A DNA stretch of 64,000 nucleotides from Phycisphaera sp. (GCA_003712165.1 RHLH01000001.1:992001-1056000), one strand, 5' to 3'. Counted from the stretch's first letter, positions 51,660 through 61,348 are shown. Program-made: numbers and translations. Notes: generated from the sequence alone by a model not told the origin.

Positions 51660-54608
51660 TTACCGAGGGATGCTGACCGGGTTTGGTCGGATGACTTCGA
51701 TGCGCCCTGACTTCAGCGACCAGAGGAGCTCTGCTGCGGTGACCGGCGCCGGCTGCGATGGATCAAAGAGCGTCACCCAGCCCCCGCCCGCGGCGGTCGC
51801 GGTCGCGGCCTGAGTCTCTGCGACATACACGAGCTTGTCCGCGAGAATCTGCTGCTGACCCGTGCGCGCCCAGACCGCGCCCGATGCCTCGACATCCTCA
51901 AGCTGGCTCGACTCACCGGTAGATGTCAGCTCAGAGCCGGCGTTCTCTTCGGAGAACTCAGCCATCAGTGACTCGCACTCGAGCTCGACATCGGCGCCGT
52001 CCCCCGTCGGTCGGTGGATCATCCGAACGCGATTGGACATGTTCATCACGCCCGATGGTCTGTCCAGAAGCAGATCGCCTTCCCAGTCGAACAGCGCCGA
52101 GCCGCGGAGCGTGGACGGATCGCTCGAATCGGCTTCCAGGCGTTGATCGGAGACAAGCAGCCGGCCCGCAGCGGGGACGGTCAGGATGCCGCCGATGTTG
52201 TCGATGTCGATGCGGGTGCTGTCAAGACGCGTGATCCTCGCGGGGGTCGTGTCATCTGCAGCCAGGAGGCGCAGCACCTCGACAGAGGCGCCGTTCTCTT
52301 CCTCGGCGGTGATGGTCGCGCTGATGAGCTGGCGATCGCTCCGGTCGTCAATCGCTGCAGAACCGTCGGCGGGCATCACGAGCGCGAAGAGCCTGTCGCC
52401 CGTGAGCGTGTCCTGCGAGAGTTCGTCGGGTGTCGAGACCGCGACGACCTGCCCAACGGCTTCGAGCTCACCGGATGCGTCGGTGTACGCCATCGAATCG
52501 GTCCACGTCGCGTGGGCAATCTGGGTGTTGCCGTCCTCGCTCATGAGCGTGAACTCGCCGGCGCCCGGGACATCGATCGATCGGCTCGAGCCATCAAGCG
52601 TGATCGATCGGGCAGCGATCTGTGCGCTGTTGGCACCGACGACAGCCGGCGCACCCTGGACCTCGACATGCTCGCGGTCGAGATCGGCGCGGAGCCGATC
52701 GCCCTCGGCGAACGCGCCGTCCTCGCGATCGAAGCGGACGTTGTCCGATGCGCGAGCGATCGTGACCTTTGGCCTGCCTTCCTCGTCGTTCTCGAGGTCG
52801 GCTTCAAGCAGATCCGCTGTGATGACCGCGTCGTCCTGCTCGCCTCGGACAGAACCCGAAGCGGTGACTGTTTGGGGCACGGACTCACCCGTCGAGACAT
52901 CGAACCGGACATCCAGCCGATCGGCGCGGAGCGTGCCGTCGGCGGTCTTGGCGTCGACCGCTCCGGTCAGGACAGCGCGTTCGAGAAGCGTGTCGTCACC
53001 CTGCGCAAAGCGTGTGTTGATCGAGTCGGCCTTGATCGTCGCGTCTGAGTCCTTGAGCTCGATCGACCCGCTCGCGATGGCTTGTTCGAGTGATCCGGTG
53101 ATCCAGCCGTCTTCGGTCCGGAACACCACGTCGGCCTGCTCGGTCCAGGTCAGGCTCCGGCCGGTGTCGGCTTCGGTCAGCACGCCGGCGCCCATCGCCT
53201 GACCGACACCCGATGCGAGCCCGATCGTGAGCGACTCGCCCATGATCGAACCCGAGTCCTCGACGTCGATGGTGGTGGGGTGCCCGTCGTATCCCGTGAG
53301 CGCGAGGATCTTGTTGGTGAAGCCGTACTCGATCGCTGAGGAGTTGCCCTTGGCTTTGAGCACGTCATCGCTGAACGCGACGGTGTTCTCGGGCTCGGAC
53401 TCGAAACGCAGCACGATGTCATCGCCCGAACCAAGAGCAGCGGGGCGCTCGCTCATCGGGCGCACAACCGTGGGCCCGACGCAACGGAACTGCACATCGT
53501 CGTACAGCTCCATGTCGCGCGAACTCGGAAGCTCGGGCTGGCTCGAGGCGACCGCGAGCGAGGTCAGGATCGCGTGCAGCCCGACCGGATCGGGCAGCTT
53601 GGGTGTGATCGCGCGAGAAAGGTTGCCATCAGGGATCTCATTGTCGACGAGTCTGATCCACACGCGCGCACGGTCCGCGTCGATCCTGCGGACAGGCTGT
53701 TCGACGTGCACCGATCCCTCGAACGTCACCGCGTAGAACTGCTCGGGCCCGGCGGGCTCGGCAATCGGCTGTTCGTCGCCCTGTCCCGTGTTGCCCCCGT
53801 TCGCCTGGGCCAGTCGTGTTTCGGGTGTCCCCTGCGTGCCCGGGTCTTCCTGTGGCTCTTCGTCTGCCGGTGAGTCCGGTCGGACAGTTGCCAGCAGTGT
53901 GCCCGGCACCTCCAAAAGCTCGATACGTTCGTCAACCTCGTTGAACACGATCCGTAGGCCTTCGCAGTCCGCGTCGATCGACTCGCTCGCGATCAGCACG
54001 TTCTCTGTCGTCGCCAGTTCGCTGCCCACCGCGTCGAAGTCGAGCCAGTTCGTGGTGATCCGAACGGACGAGCCCGATGCCACGGGTTCAGGGAGCGAGC
54101 CATCGTCGCGGCGTTCGAACTGCAGCACCTCGACATTGCCTGTGAACCGACCCGAAGAGGGTTCACTCGTCATGTCCGTCATGATGAACTCGGCGCGATC
54201 AGAGCGGATGAAGACGAGGTTGCTGCTGCCAAGCAGGTACCACGCTCGTGGCTCTTCGATCTCCACCATGTCGGTGTCACGGATGGGCTTGAGCTTGGCG
54301 AACTCGACATCCCATGCCGTTTTCGTCGGGTCGTCTCGGTCTTTGAGACGGATGTGTGCATCCGTGGTTTCGTCTGAGATCGATGGCTCGTTGATTGTTC
54401 CCGCGGACTGCACGGGGCTATCCGTGATGCTCGGCACATCAGCAGGATCGATGTCATCGAGCGCTGAACGCTTCGCGGGCCCCGACCGAGTCGAGATGAT
54501 CAGGATGAACGAGACGAGGATGAGCGAGACACCGATCGCCACGAGCAGTGCGGACCTGCTGGCGCCAGGGCGTGCGGTGACGGCAATCCTTTTGAGGGTC
54601 TCGATCAT
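51660..54608 (-). CDS. Giant LptC/LptA-like LPS transport protein
   Basis: A 982-aa protein with one N-terminal membrane helix (ALLVAIGVSLILVSFILIIS, about residue 20-39) and then an almost wholly beta-stranded periplasmic region. Repeated OstA-like phrases include RFTGNVEVLQFER, ALTGYDGHPTTID, LTGAVDAKTADGTLRADRLD, VTASGSVRGEQDDAVITADL and VEVQGAPAVVGANSAQIAAR, as in LptA/LptC/LptD beta-jellyroll bridges. LptC is about 190 aa and LptA about 180 aa in E. coli, so this looks like both fused and expanded. It lies after kdsD-kdsC, the usual position of lptC-lptA. lptB is not adjacent. Confidence 0.82.
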   Translation of the reverse strand: MIETLKRIAVTARPGASRSALLVAIGVSLILVSFILIISTRSGPAKRSALDDIDPADVPSITDSPVQSAGTINEPSISDETTDAHIRLKDRDDPTKTAWDVEFAKLKPIRDTDMVEIEEPRAWYLLGSSNLVFIRSDRAEFIMTDMTSEPSSGRFTGNVEVLQFERRDDGSLPEPVASGSSVRITTNWLDFDAVGSELATTENVLIASESIDADCEGLRIVFNEVDERIELLEVPGTLLATVRPDSPADEEPQEDPGTQGTPETRLAQANGGNTGQGDEQPIAEPAGPEQFYAVTFEGSVHVEQPVRRIDADRARVWIRLVDNEIPDGNLSRAITPKLPDPVGLHAILTSLAVASSQPELPSSRDMELYDDVQFRCVGPTVVRPMSERPAALGSGDDIVLRFESEPENTVAFSDDVLKAKGNSSAIEYGFTNKILALTGYDGHPTTIDVEDSGSIMGESLTIGLASGVGQAMGAGVLTEADTGRSLTWTEQADVVFRTEDGWITGSLEQAIASGSIELKDSDATIKADSINTRFAQGDDTLLERAVLTGAVDAKTADGTLRADRLDVRFDVSTGESVPQTVTASGSVRGEQDDAVITADLLEADLENDEEGRPKVTIARASDNVRFDREDGAFAEGDRLRADLDREHVEVQGAPAVVGANSAQIAARSITLDGSSRSIDVPGAGEFTLMSEDGNTQIAHATWTDSMAYTDASGELEAVGQVVAVSTPDELSQDTLTGDRLFALVMPADGSAAIDDRSDRQLISATITAEEENGASVEVLRLLAADDTTPARITRLDSTRIDIDNIGGILTVPAAGRLLVSDQRLEADSSDPSTLRGSALFDWEGDLLLDRPSGVMNMSNRVRMIHRPTGDGADVELECESLMAEFSEENAGSELTSTGESSQLEDVEASGAVWARTGQQQILADKLVYVAETQAATATAAGGGWVTLFDPSQPAPVTAAELLWSLKSGRIEVIRPNPVSIPR

Positions 54609-54641
54609 GGGGTCATGGTACCTCGGACGCGGGCGCCGAGA

Positions 54642-55154
54642 CTAGCCGCGGTAGTGCGACAGGGCCTCTTCGCGGAGCCCACGGGCGTCGATAAGACACT
54701 CGATCGCCTCCCGGACAGCGCCGTGCCCGCCCGGCCTCGAACACACGTAGTCCGAAACCTCGATGACCTCTTTCACGGCGTCCGAGGGGCACATCGCGTA
54801 ACCGACACGTGTCAGCATGGGCAGATCGATCCAATCGTCGCCCACCGCGGCGGTTTCTTCGAGCGATATCCCGAGCGTGCCGAGCAGTTTGTCAAGCACC
54901 TCGCCCTTGTCCTTCACGCCCTGGTAGAGATGCTCGATCTTGAGCTCGCGGCAACGCGCCGAGACGGATCCACTCGTGCGTCCGGTGATGATCGCGACCT
55001 CGAACCCCAGCTTCTTCCAGGCGGAGATGATGAGGCCGTCCTTGATATTGAAGCGTTTGGTTTCGTTGCCGTTGGCGTCAAGGTTGATCGAGCCGTCTGT
55101 GAGACAGCCGTCGACGTCGAGCACAACGAGTTTGATTCGGGAGGGATCGCTCAA
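54642..55154 (-). CDS. kdsC: 3-deoxy-D-manno-octulosonate 8-phosphate phosphatase
   Basis: A 170-aa HAD phosphatase that makes Kdo for the inner core of LPS. Motif I is LVVLDVDGCLTDGSINLDAN, followed by FNIKDGLIISAWKK, motif II IITGRTSG, a KxxG-type Lys in GVKDKGEVLDKLL and motif IV AVGDDWIDLPML. Length is standard. It lies 12 bp after kdsD and 33 bp before lptCA. Confidence 0.95.
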   Translation of the reverse strand: MSDPSRIKLVVLDVDGCLTDGSINLDANGNETKRFNIKDGLIISAWKKLGFEVAIITGRTSGSVSARCRELKIEHLYQGVKDKGEVLDKLLGTLGISLEETAAVGDDWIDLPMLTRVGYAMCPSDAVKEVIEVSDYVCSRPGGHGAVREAIECLIDARGLREEALSHYRG

Positions 55155-55166
55155 CTGGTTCTCCGA

Positions 55167-56174
55167 TCAGTCCCTGACGAGCTTGAGCGCGATGAGGTCC
55201 TGCACGTCGAGCATCCCGACGGGTCTGCCCTCTGCATCCACAACCGGGATCTCGTCCTGACGCTTCTCGCGGAAGAGCGTGATCGCGTCACGCACGAGCG
55301 AGGTGTCCGGGAGCGTGCGTGGTGAACGCGTCATCACGTCGGTGACCGGTTTCTCGAGTGAAGCCGGGTCGCCCATGACGAGTCGGCGCAGGTCACCGTC
55401 TGTGAAGATGCCTGTGAGCGATCCGCTCTTCTTGTCCACAAGCAGCATTGCGCCGGGTCGCCTGCCGTCGTTCTTCTCAGCCTGCTCAAGAGCCTCGGCG
55501 ACACTCAGGTGATCATCGATCAGTGGCAGGTTCTGCCCCGCCTTGAAGCGGACGATGTCCATCACCGGGCGGAGCATCCCGCCGAGCGAGCCTCCCGGGT
55601 GGCGTTTGGCAAAGTCTGCATCCGTGAAGCTGATCCGCCTGGCCGCAGCGATCGCGAGCGCATCACCCAACGCGAGCGTCGCGGTCGTCGAACTCGTCGG
55701 CGCTGGCATGTCGCCCGCCTCGTGATCGACCCCGATCGTCAGCGGCACGGACGCGATGCGTTCAAGACTCGATGGCTCATCGCCGCCGCCCGTGATCGAG
55801 ATCACCTCGAGCCCGTCTTGTCGAAGGATCGCCGCGAGGTTGACAACTTCCTCGGTCTCACCCGATTTGCTGAGCGCGATGACGACGTCTTTCTTGCGGA
55901 ACTTGCCCAGATCGCCGTGGGTCGCCTCTGTCGGGTGGACCGGGTGAGAGGGCACACCCAGCGATGCGAGCGTGGCTGAGATTTTGGCGCCGATCAGGCC
56001 CGACTTTCCGAGTCCCGAGACGAGCACCGTGCCATCGCATGCGGCGCAGGCGGTGATGAGTTCGACCGCGCGGACGAACCGCTCGTCGAGAAGCCCCGCG
56101 ACCGCGGCGACCGCCCGGCCCTCCTCTTCGAGGACCTGCCTTGCGAATCCGAGATCGACAGGCTGCTCCGTCAT
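55167..56174 (-). CDS. kdsD: Arabinose-5-phosphate isomerase
   Basis: KdsD converts ribulose-5-phosphate to arabinose-5-phosphate, the first step to Kdo. The 335-aa protein has an SIS domain (VLVSGLGKSGLIGAKISATL, HGDLGKFRKKDVVIALSKSG ETEEVVNL in order) and two CBS domains at the C-terminus (about 205-330) with DVMTRSPRTLPDTSLVRDAI and IPVVDAEGRPVGMLDV. ATG 56174 matches the family N-terminus; a start at 56195 adds seven residues. Confidence 0.94.
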   Translation of the reverse strand: MTEQPVDLGFARQVLEEEGRAVAAVAGLLDERFVRAVELITACAACDGTVLVSGLGKSGLIGAKISATLASLGVPSHPVHPTEATHGDLGKFRKKDVVIALSKSGETEEVVNLAAILRQDGLEVISITGGGDEPSSLERIASVPLTIGVDHEAGDMPAPTSSTTATLALGDALAIAAARRISFTDADFAKRHPGGSLGGMLRPVMDIVRFKAGQNLPLIDDHLSVAEALEQAEKNDGRRPGAMLLVDKKSGSLTGIFTDGDLRRLVMGDPASLEKPVTDVMTRSPRTLPDTSLVRDAITLFREKRQDEIPVVDAEGRPVGMLDVQDLIALKLVRD

Positions 56175-56224
56175 CGCGGTAGCGTACACTGCCAAAGACG
56201 CCCGGGGCGCTCACGGAGGATCGC

Positions 56225-57049
56225 ATGGTCGGCACCGAGTACAACATCAAGCTCGAGGACTTTCAGGGACCCCTCGACCTGCTGCTCCACCTGATCCGAC
56301 GCGCCGAACTCGACCCGACCGAGATATCCATCACCGAGATCACCGACCAGTACCTCGATCACCTGGAATCCGCCCAGAGGATCGACGTGGACGTGGGCAG
56401 CGAGTTCCTGGTGATGGCAGCCACGCTCATGGAGATCAAGTCCCGTTCGCTCATGCCCCCCGAGGAGCGAGCTGCTGCTGAGCGCTCTGCCAAGGACGAC
56501 TCCGACCCGCGGGCCGACTTGATCCGCCAGCTGCTGTCCTACCGCCAGTTCCGCGATGCAGCGCAGGATCTGGGCGACCGCCGCGACGCGTTCCAGCGAC
56601 GCTGGCCCGCGGCGAGGATCGGCGTGGACAAGGACTCACTCCGAGCCGTGATCGACGAGTCCGCGGAGCAGGATCTTGAGGATCTCGACGTGCTCGATCT
56701 GATCGAGTCGTTCGGCAAGGTCGCCGAGGCCGTGAACTTCGACCGGCTCGGCGAGCACAAGGTGCTCTTCGACGACACGCCCATCGAACTCCACGCCGCG
56801 GACCTGCTCGACCGCCTCGAACGCAGGCAACGAGACACCGGTCATAAGAAGATGACGACCCGCGAACTTTTCGAGGGGGCGTCGCGTCTGGACATCGTGG
56901 GTCTGTTCCTGGCGATGCTCGAGTTGACTCGACAGCGCAAGATCGAAGTCCAGCAGGACCCCGAGTCCGGCATCATCACGCTCGAAGCGCGCGAGGCGGA
57001 CGATCTCGAAAGTTCGGATGATCCTGAACCGGTCGAATCAGCTGAGTGA
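56225..57049 (+). CDS. scpA: Segregation and condensation protein ScpA
   Basis: ScpA is the kleisin that joins the Smc heads in chromosome condensation. The 274-aa protein starts with YNIKLEDFQGPLDLLLHLIR, followed by EISITEITDQYLDHLES and FLVMAATLMEIKSRSLMP, and ends with a winged-helix part (IVGLFLAMLELTRQRKIEVQ). ATG 56225 follows GGAGGA. Its last 12 bp overlap the convergent aminotransferase gene. scpB is not adjacent. Confidence 0.95.
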   Translation: MVGTEYNIKLEDFQGPLDLLLHLIRRAELDPTEISITEITDQYLDHLESAQRIDVDVGSEFLVMAATLMEIKSRSLMPPEERAAAERSAKDDSDPRADLIRQLLSYRQFRDAAQDLGDRRDAFQRRWPAARIGVDKDSLRAVIDESAEQDLEDLDVLDLIESFGKVAEAVNFDRLGEHKVLFDDTPIELHAADLLDRLERRQRDTGHKKMTTRELFEGASRLDIVGLFLAMLELTRQRKIEVQQDPESGIITLEAREADDLESSDDPEPVESAE

Positions 57050-58279
57050 AGACACAAGAGACGCGAGTCGATCAATCCCAGCGTTGATCTGATCCTCGTC
57101 GCAGGCGTACGAGATACGGATGCACCTGTCGCCGCAGCCGCCGAAGTCTTCGCCCGGGACGACTGCCATCTTCTGGTTGTTCAGCAGCGCCTCGGCGAAC
57201 GTCATCGCGGACGAGATATTCGTGCCGTCGGGTGCGGTCTTGCCGAAGTGCGCCGAGATGTCGGCGAACACGTAGAACGCTCCCTCTGGCGAGGGGAACT
57301 CGACGCCCGGCACCTCGCGCAGCCTGCGATCGATCAGCTGCGCCCTCACTTCGAAGGCACTAACCATCTTCGCGACATGCCCAGAGCACTCTTTCAACGC
57401 CACCTCGATCGCGGGCATGATGAACGTGGGTATGCCCGAGGTCATCTGGCTCTGGATCCTGTCCATCGCCTTGATAAAGCTCAGCCCGAACTCGCCGGGG
57501 CAGGCCGCGTACCCGACACGCCAGCCGGTCATCGCGTAGGCCTTGCTGAGCCCGTTGATGGTGATCGTCCGGTCCGCGATCGAGTCGATCGACCCCATCG
57601 AGAGGTGCTCGCGGCCGCCGAAGATGATCTTCTCGTAGATCTCATCGGTGATGACGACGAGCCTGGGTGCAGTGGAGGCGGCCATCTCCGCGACAACCGC
57701 AGCCAGGGCTCGAAGCTCGTCTGGTGAGTACATCGTGCCGCAGGGGTTCGAGGGGGAGTTGATGACGAGCACCCTGGATTTGGGAGTGATCGCAGCTCGG
57801 AGTTGGTCGGGGGTCATTCTGAACCCCGACTCTCCAGAGGTCTGGATCTCGACGACCTTGCCGCCGGCGATCTGAACCTGCGGCGCGTAGCTGACCCAAC
57901 TGGGGACGGGCAGGATGACCTCGTCGCCCGGGTCGAGCAGCGCCTGGAAAGCATTGAAGAGGCAGTGTTTGCCACCGACCCCGATCGCGACGTGTTGAGG
58001 GGTGAGGCCCGCGATGCCGTTCTCGGACCCCAGCTTGTCGGCGACCGCCTGTCGGGCACCTGGTGTCCCGAGGGTGGGGGCGTAGTGGGTCAGTCCGTCA
58101 TCGAGAGCCTTCTTGGCGGCTTCCCTGATCGGCTCGGGGGTGATGAAGTCAGGTTCGCCGGCGGCGAAGGCGAGCACATCCTCACCCGCGGCACGCATCT
58201 GCCGGGCTTTTTGGGCGACGGCGAGGGTGGCGCTGGGTTTCAGCTCGTTGGCCCGTCTGGAGAGTAATGGGTCGCTCAT
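57038..58279 (-). CDS. Class I aspartate aminotransferase
   Basis: A 413-aa PLP enzyme of fold type I, subgroup I-gamma (thermophile/Bacillus AspB type). The start SRRANELKPSATLAVAQKAR and LAFAAGEPDFITPEPI are typical. The PLP Lys is K246 in NGLSKAYAMTGWRVGY, with D212 in TDEIYEKI and the substrate Arg in the C-terminal IRISYAC. Aspartate is the likely amino donor. ATG 58279 is the start. It overlaps scpA by 12 bp at the 3' ends. Confidence 0.9.
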   Translation of the reverse strand: MSDPLLSRRANELKPSATLAVAQKARQMRAAGEDVLAFAAGEPDFITPEPIREAAKKALDDGLTHYAPTLGTPGARQAVADKLGSENGIAGLTPQHVAIGVGGKHCLFNAFQALLDPGDEVILPVPSWVSYAPQVQIAGGKVVEIQTSGESGFRMTPDQLRAAITPKSRVLVINSPSNPCGTMYSPDELRALAAVVAEMAASTAPRLVVITDEIYEKIIFGGREHLSMGSIDSIADRTITINGLSKAYAMTGWRVGYAACPGEFGLSFIKAMDRIQSQMTSGIPTFIMPAIEVALKECSGHVAKMVSAFEVRAQLIDRRLREVPGVEFPSPEGAFYVFADISAHFGKTAPDGTNISSAMTFAEALLNNQKMAVVPGEDFGGCGDRCIRISYACDEDQINAGIDRLASLVSSLS

Positions 58280-58375
58280 GGCGCGGGCAGTGTAGTCGCC
58301 CTGAGGGGAACTCGTTCGGCCCGGTTTAGGGCTTGGGGAAAGCTCTCAACTCGCTTTTTCGGGTTGTCGGATGGA

Positions 58376-58404
58376 TTGATAGATTGTTGGCGGGGCGCTA
58401 ACCT
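58376..58404 (+). promoter_or_regulatory. Sigma-70-type promoter of rpsO
   Basis: TTGATA at 58376-58381 and TAACCT at 58399-58404 are spaced 17 bp. It lies 44 bp before ATG 58449 of rpsO and fits a strong housekeeping promoter. Confidence 0.72.
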
Positions 58405-58448
58405 TGCCCACGAGTGAGCGGGTGCTCGCCGCGGAGATGATACGGACT

Positions 58449-58718
58449 ATGGCACTTTCAACCCAGACGCGTAGCGAGGTCGTGAGCGAATTCCGTCGGG
58501 ACGACAAGGACACGGGCTCGCCCGAGGTCCAGATCGCGATGCTCACGGCGAAGATTAAGCACCTCGCTGCACATCTGCGTGACCACAAGCACGATCATCA
58601 CAGCAGGCGCGGCCTCATCATGATGGTCGGCAAGCGCAACCGGCTCCTTCGCTACCTTGCACGCAAGGATGTGAACGCCTACCGCGAGCTGATTGGCAAG
58701 CTCGGCCTGCGGAAGTAA
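58449..58718 (+). CDS. rpsO: 30S ribosomal protein S15
   Basis: An 89-aa ribosomal protein that binds 16S rRNA helix 22. The family sequence is evident: [63 protein letters not shown] 58449 gives the standard length. pnp follows, separated by a terminator and leader hairpin. Confidence 0.97.
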   Translation: MALSTQTRSEVVSEFRRDDKDTGSPEVQIAMLTAKIKHLAAHLRDHKHDHHSRRGLIMMVGKRNRLLRYLARKDVNAYRELIGKLGLRK

Positions 58719-58732
58719 GACCAAACCTTCAG

Positions 58733-58764
58733 GGCCCATCGGTTCACCCCGGTGGGCCTTCTTT
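58733..58764 (+). terminator. Intrinsic terminator or attenuator between rpsO and pnp
   Basis: A 10-bp stem with one G-U pair (GGCCCATCGG / CCGGTGGGCC) and a 6-nt loop is followed by TTCTTTGTATTT. It starts 14 bp after the rpsO stop and may be a partial terminator feeding into pnp. Confidence 0.78.
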
Positions 58765-58810
58765 GTATTTGTGAACGTCGGCGCGTCGGCAGCCGTCTTC
58801 GAAGGCAGTC

Positions 58811-58847
58811 GGCAGGCTTCAGATTCAATATCTTTCTGAACCCTGCC
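58811..58847 (+). promoter_or_regulatory. Long stem-loop in the pnp leader
   Basis: GGCAGG and CCTGCC flank TTCAGA and TCTGAA around an 11-nt A/T-rich loop, giving a 12-bp stem interrupted by one C-C mismatch. It lies about 150 bp before ATG 58999 of pnp, the position where E. coli has an RNase III-processed autoregulatory hairpin. Confidence 0.6.
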
Positions 58848-58998
58848 CTCTGCCCCCGGAGAGATTTCGGCTCCGGCGCTCCCGAGACATCCAAGGTTCT
58901 TTGCTGCAGAGCGTGCGCCGTTTGGGCGCCATCGCACTGTGCTTGCGGAGAGCGTCCGCCGCACGATTGGCGCGCGGGATAGATCAGGAGTTTTGAAA

Positions 58999-61209
58999 AT
59001 GGCAAGCAGCAAGCTCGGCACGGTCCGTGTAGAGAAGGAAATCGGCGGCCGGACGATGGTCATCGAATCGGGTCGGGTCGCCAAGCAGGCAACCTCGGCG
59101 GTCTTCGTCAGCTACGCCGACTCGACGGTCATGGCGACCGTGATGCGCGCTGACCCCCGTCCGGGCCTCGACTTCTTCCCAATGCAGGTCGACTACCGCG
59201 AAAAGCTCTCGGCGGGCGGCAAGTTCCCCGGCGGTTTCCGCAAGCGTGAGGGCGCTCCCAACGAGAAAGAAGTCCTCACCATGCGGATGATCGACCGACC
59301 CATCCGCCCCCTCTTCCCAGACGGGTTCATCGACGAGGTCCAGATCCAGTGCTGGGTCATGAGCCACGACGGCGAGAACGACACCGACGTCATCGCGGGC
59401 ACCGCGGCCAGCGCTGCGCTGGCGATCTCCAACGCGCCCTTCGAGGGACCGACCGCGACCGTCCGCGTCGGACGCATCTGGACCGATGACGGGCCCCAGT
59501 TTGTGCTCAACCCGACGGGCAGCCAGATGGACTACTCGGATCTTGATCTCGTGCTCGCCGGCCACAAGGACGGCATCAACATGATCGAGGTCGGTGCCGC
59601 TGAGATCCCCGACGAGGAAGTTCTCAAGGCGATCGAGTTCGGCTACGAGGGCATCAAGGAAACCCTCGATCTGATCGATGAGCTCGTTCAGAAGATCGGT
59701 CAGGAGAAGACCGTCAAGAACCCGCTGGCTATCCCGAGCGATGAGATCACAAGCAAGGTCAAGGAGCTCGCGCACGACAAGCTCGTCGAACTGCGTCAGC
59801 TGCCCGGCAAGGTCGAGCGCAACGAGGCTGTCAGCGCGTTCCGCAAGGAGGTCCTTGATACACACTTCGCCGAGAAGCTCGACGGCTCGGTTGCCGAGGC
59901 CGACGAGAGCAAGAAGAACCGCTCGATGGCTGGCGAGGCCTTCCGCCGTCTCGAGAAGAAGATCACCCGCCGACTGATCGCCGAGAACGGCGTCCGCGCC
60001 GACGGCCGCAAGCCCAAGGAGATTCGTCCGCTTGAGATGGAAGTCGGCGTCTTCAGGCGCACGCACGGCTCGGCGCTCTTCCAGCGCGGCGAGACCCAGT
60101 CGCTCGTCTCCGCAGTGCTCGGCACCGGCAAGGCCGAGCAGGTCGTCGACGGGCTCATGCCCGAGTACAGCAAGAAGTTCTACCTGCACTACAACTTCCC
60201 GCCCTTCTCGGTCGGTGAGGCAGGCCGGATCATGGGCCCGGGCCGACGCGAGATCGGACACGGCGCGCTCGCCGAGCGTTCGCTGCAGGCCATCCTCCCG
60301 AGCCCTGAAGACTTCCCCTACACCATCCGTCTCGTCTCGGACATCACCGAGTCCAACGGTTCCTCGTCGATGGCTTCCGTCTGCGGCGGCTGCCTCGCAC
60401 TCATGGACGCCGGTGTGCCCATCACCAACACCTGTGCGGGCATCTCCGTCGGTCGGTTCACGGATGACGACGGCAACAACGAAGTCTTCGTCACCGACAT
60501 TCTCGGCGAAGAGGATTTCTTCGGTGACATGGACTTCAAGGTCTCGGGTACACGCGAGGGCATCACGGGCATCCAGCTCGACCTCAAGGCTCGCGGCTTG
60601 TCGATGAAGCAGATCGAAGAGATCTTCGAGCAGGCGAAGGAAGGCCGTATCGATTTGATCACACAGATGGAGACGACCATCCCTGCGCCGCGCGATGAGA
60701 TCAGCGACTTCGCGCCTGGCATGGAGACGATCAAGATCGACCCCGACAAGATCGGCAAGCTCATCGGCCCCGGCGGCAAGATGATCCGCGGCCTCCAGGA
60801 CAAGCACGGCGTCGAGATCGATGTCGAGGAAGACGGCACCGTCTTCATTTCGTCCACCGACATGACTTCCCTCAAGGCCGCGCTCGCTGAGGTCGAGGCG
60901 CTCTGCGAATCGATCAAGGTCGGCGCGATCTACGAGGGCAAGGTTGTCAGCGTGAAGGACTTTGGAGCGTTCGTCGAGTTGGCCCCTGGCACCGACGGCA
61001 TGTGCCACATCTCCGAGCTCGACGACGGCTATGTCGAGAAAGTCACCAACGTTGTGAACGTGGGCGATTCGATCCGCGTCAAGGTCATCAATGTGGATGA
61101 TCAGGGCCGCATCAAGCTCAGCCGCAAGGCTCTCCTGAAGGAAGAAGCCGATAAGAAGGGCGAAGAGGGCGAGTCAGAGGACGCCGAGGCCGCCGCGACC
61201 GCCGAGTAA
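58999..61209 (+). CDS. pnp: Polyribonucleotide nucleotidyltransferase
   Basis: PNPase degrades RNA phosphorolytically in 3'-5' direction and is a degradosome part. The 736-aa protein has two RNase PH domains (RPIRPLFPDGF, MGPGRREIGHGALAERSL, TESNGSSSMASVCGGCLALM), a helical linker, then KH (DKIGKLIGPGGKMIRGLQDK) and S1 domains (VGAIYEGKVVSVKDFGAFVE) and an acidic tail. ATG 58999 has CAGGAG 8 nt before it. It has its own terminator downstream. Confidence 0.97.
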   Translation: MASSKLGTVRVEKEIGGRTMVIESGRVAKQATSAVFVSYADSTVMATVMRADPRPGLDFFPMQVDYREKLSAGGKFPGGFRKREGAPNEKEVLTMRMIDRPIRPLFPDGFIDEVQIQCWVMSHDGENDTDVIAGTAASAALAISNAPFEGPTATVRVGRIWTDDGPQFVLNPTGSQMDYSDLDLVLAGHKDGINMIEVGAAEIPDEEVLKAIEFGYEGIKETLDLIDELVQKIGQEKTVKNPLAIPSDEITSKVKELAHDKLVELRQLPGKVERNEAVSAFRKEVLDTHFAEKLDGSVAEADESKKNRSMAGEAFRRLEKKITRRLIAENGVRADGRKPKEIRPLEMEVGVFRRTHGSALFQRGETQSLVSAVLGTGKAEQVVDGLMPEYSKKFYLHYNFPPFSVGEAGRIMGPGRREIGHGALAERSLQAILPSPEDFPYTIRLVSDITESNGSSSMASVCGGCLALMDAGVPITNTCAGISVGRFTDDDGNNEVFVTDILGEEDFFGDMDFKVSGTREGITGIQLDLKARGLSMKQIEEIFEQAKEGRIDLITQMETTIPAPRDEISDFAPGMETIKIDPDKIGKLIGPGGKMIRGLQDKHGVEIDVEEDGTVFISSTDMTSLKAALAEVEALCESIKVGAIYEGKVVSVKDFGAFVELAPGTDGMCHISELDDGYVEKVTNVVNVGDSIRVKVINVDDQGRIKLSRKALLKEEADKKGEEGESEDAEAAATAE

Positions 61210-61263
61210 ATTCGCTATTCATCCGAATCCGCCCGAACGGGTGGTGGATCGAGGAACTTACCC

Positions 61264-61296
61264 AGAGCCCCGGCTTCGAGTCGGGGCTCTGTTTGT
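61264..61296 (+). terminator. Intrinsic terminator after pnp
   Basis: A perfect 9-bp stem (AGAGCCCCG / CGGGGCTCT) with a 9-nt loop is followed by GTTTGT. It lies about 55 bp after the pnp stop. Confidence 0.82.
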
Positions 61297-61312
61297 ATAC
61301 CCGAACCCCGGA

Positions 61313-61342
61313 TTGACGCGCCACGGCGGGTTCCGGTACATT
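61313..61342 (+). promoter_or_regulatory. Sigma-70-type promoter of the cold-shock gene
   Basis: TTGACG at 61313-61318 and TACATT at 61337-61342 are spaced 18 bp. The start would be near 61349, leaving a leader of about 185 nt before the csp ATG. Confidence 0.7.
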
Positions 61343-61348
61343 GGGTTG

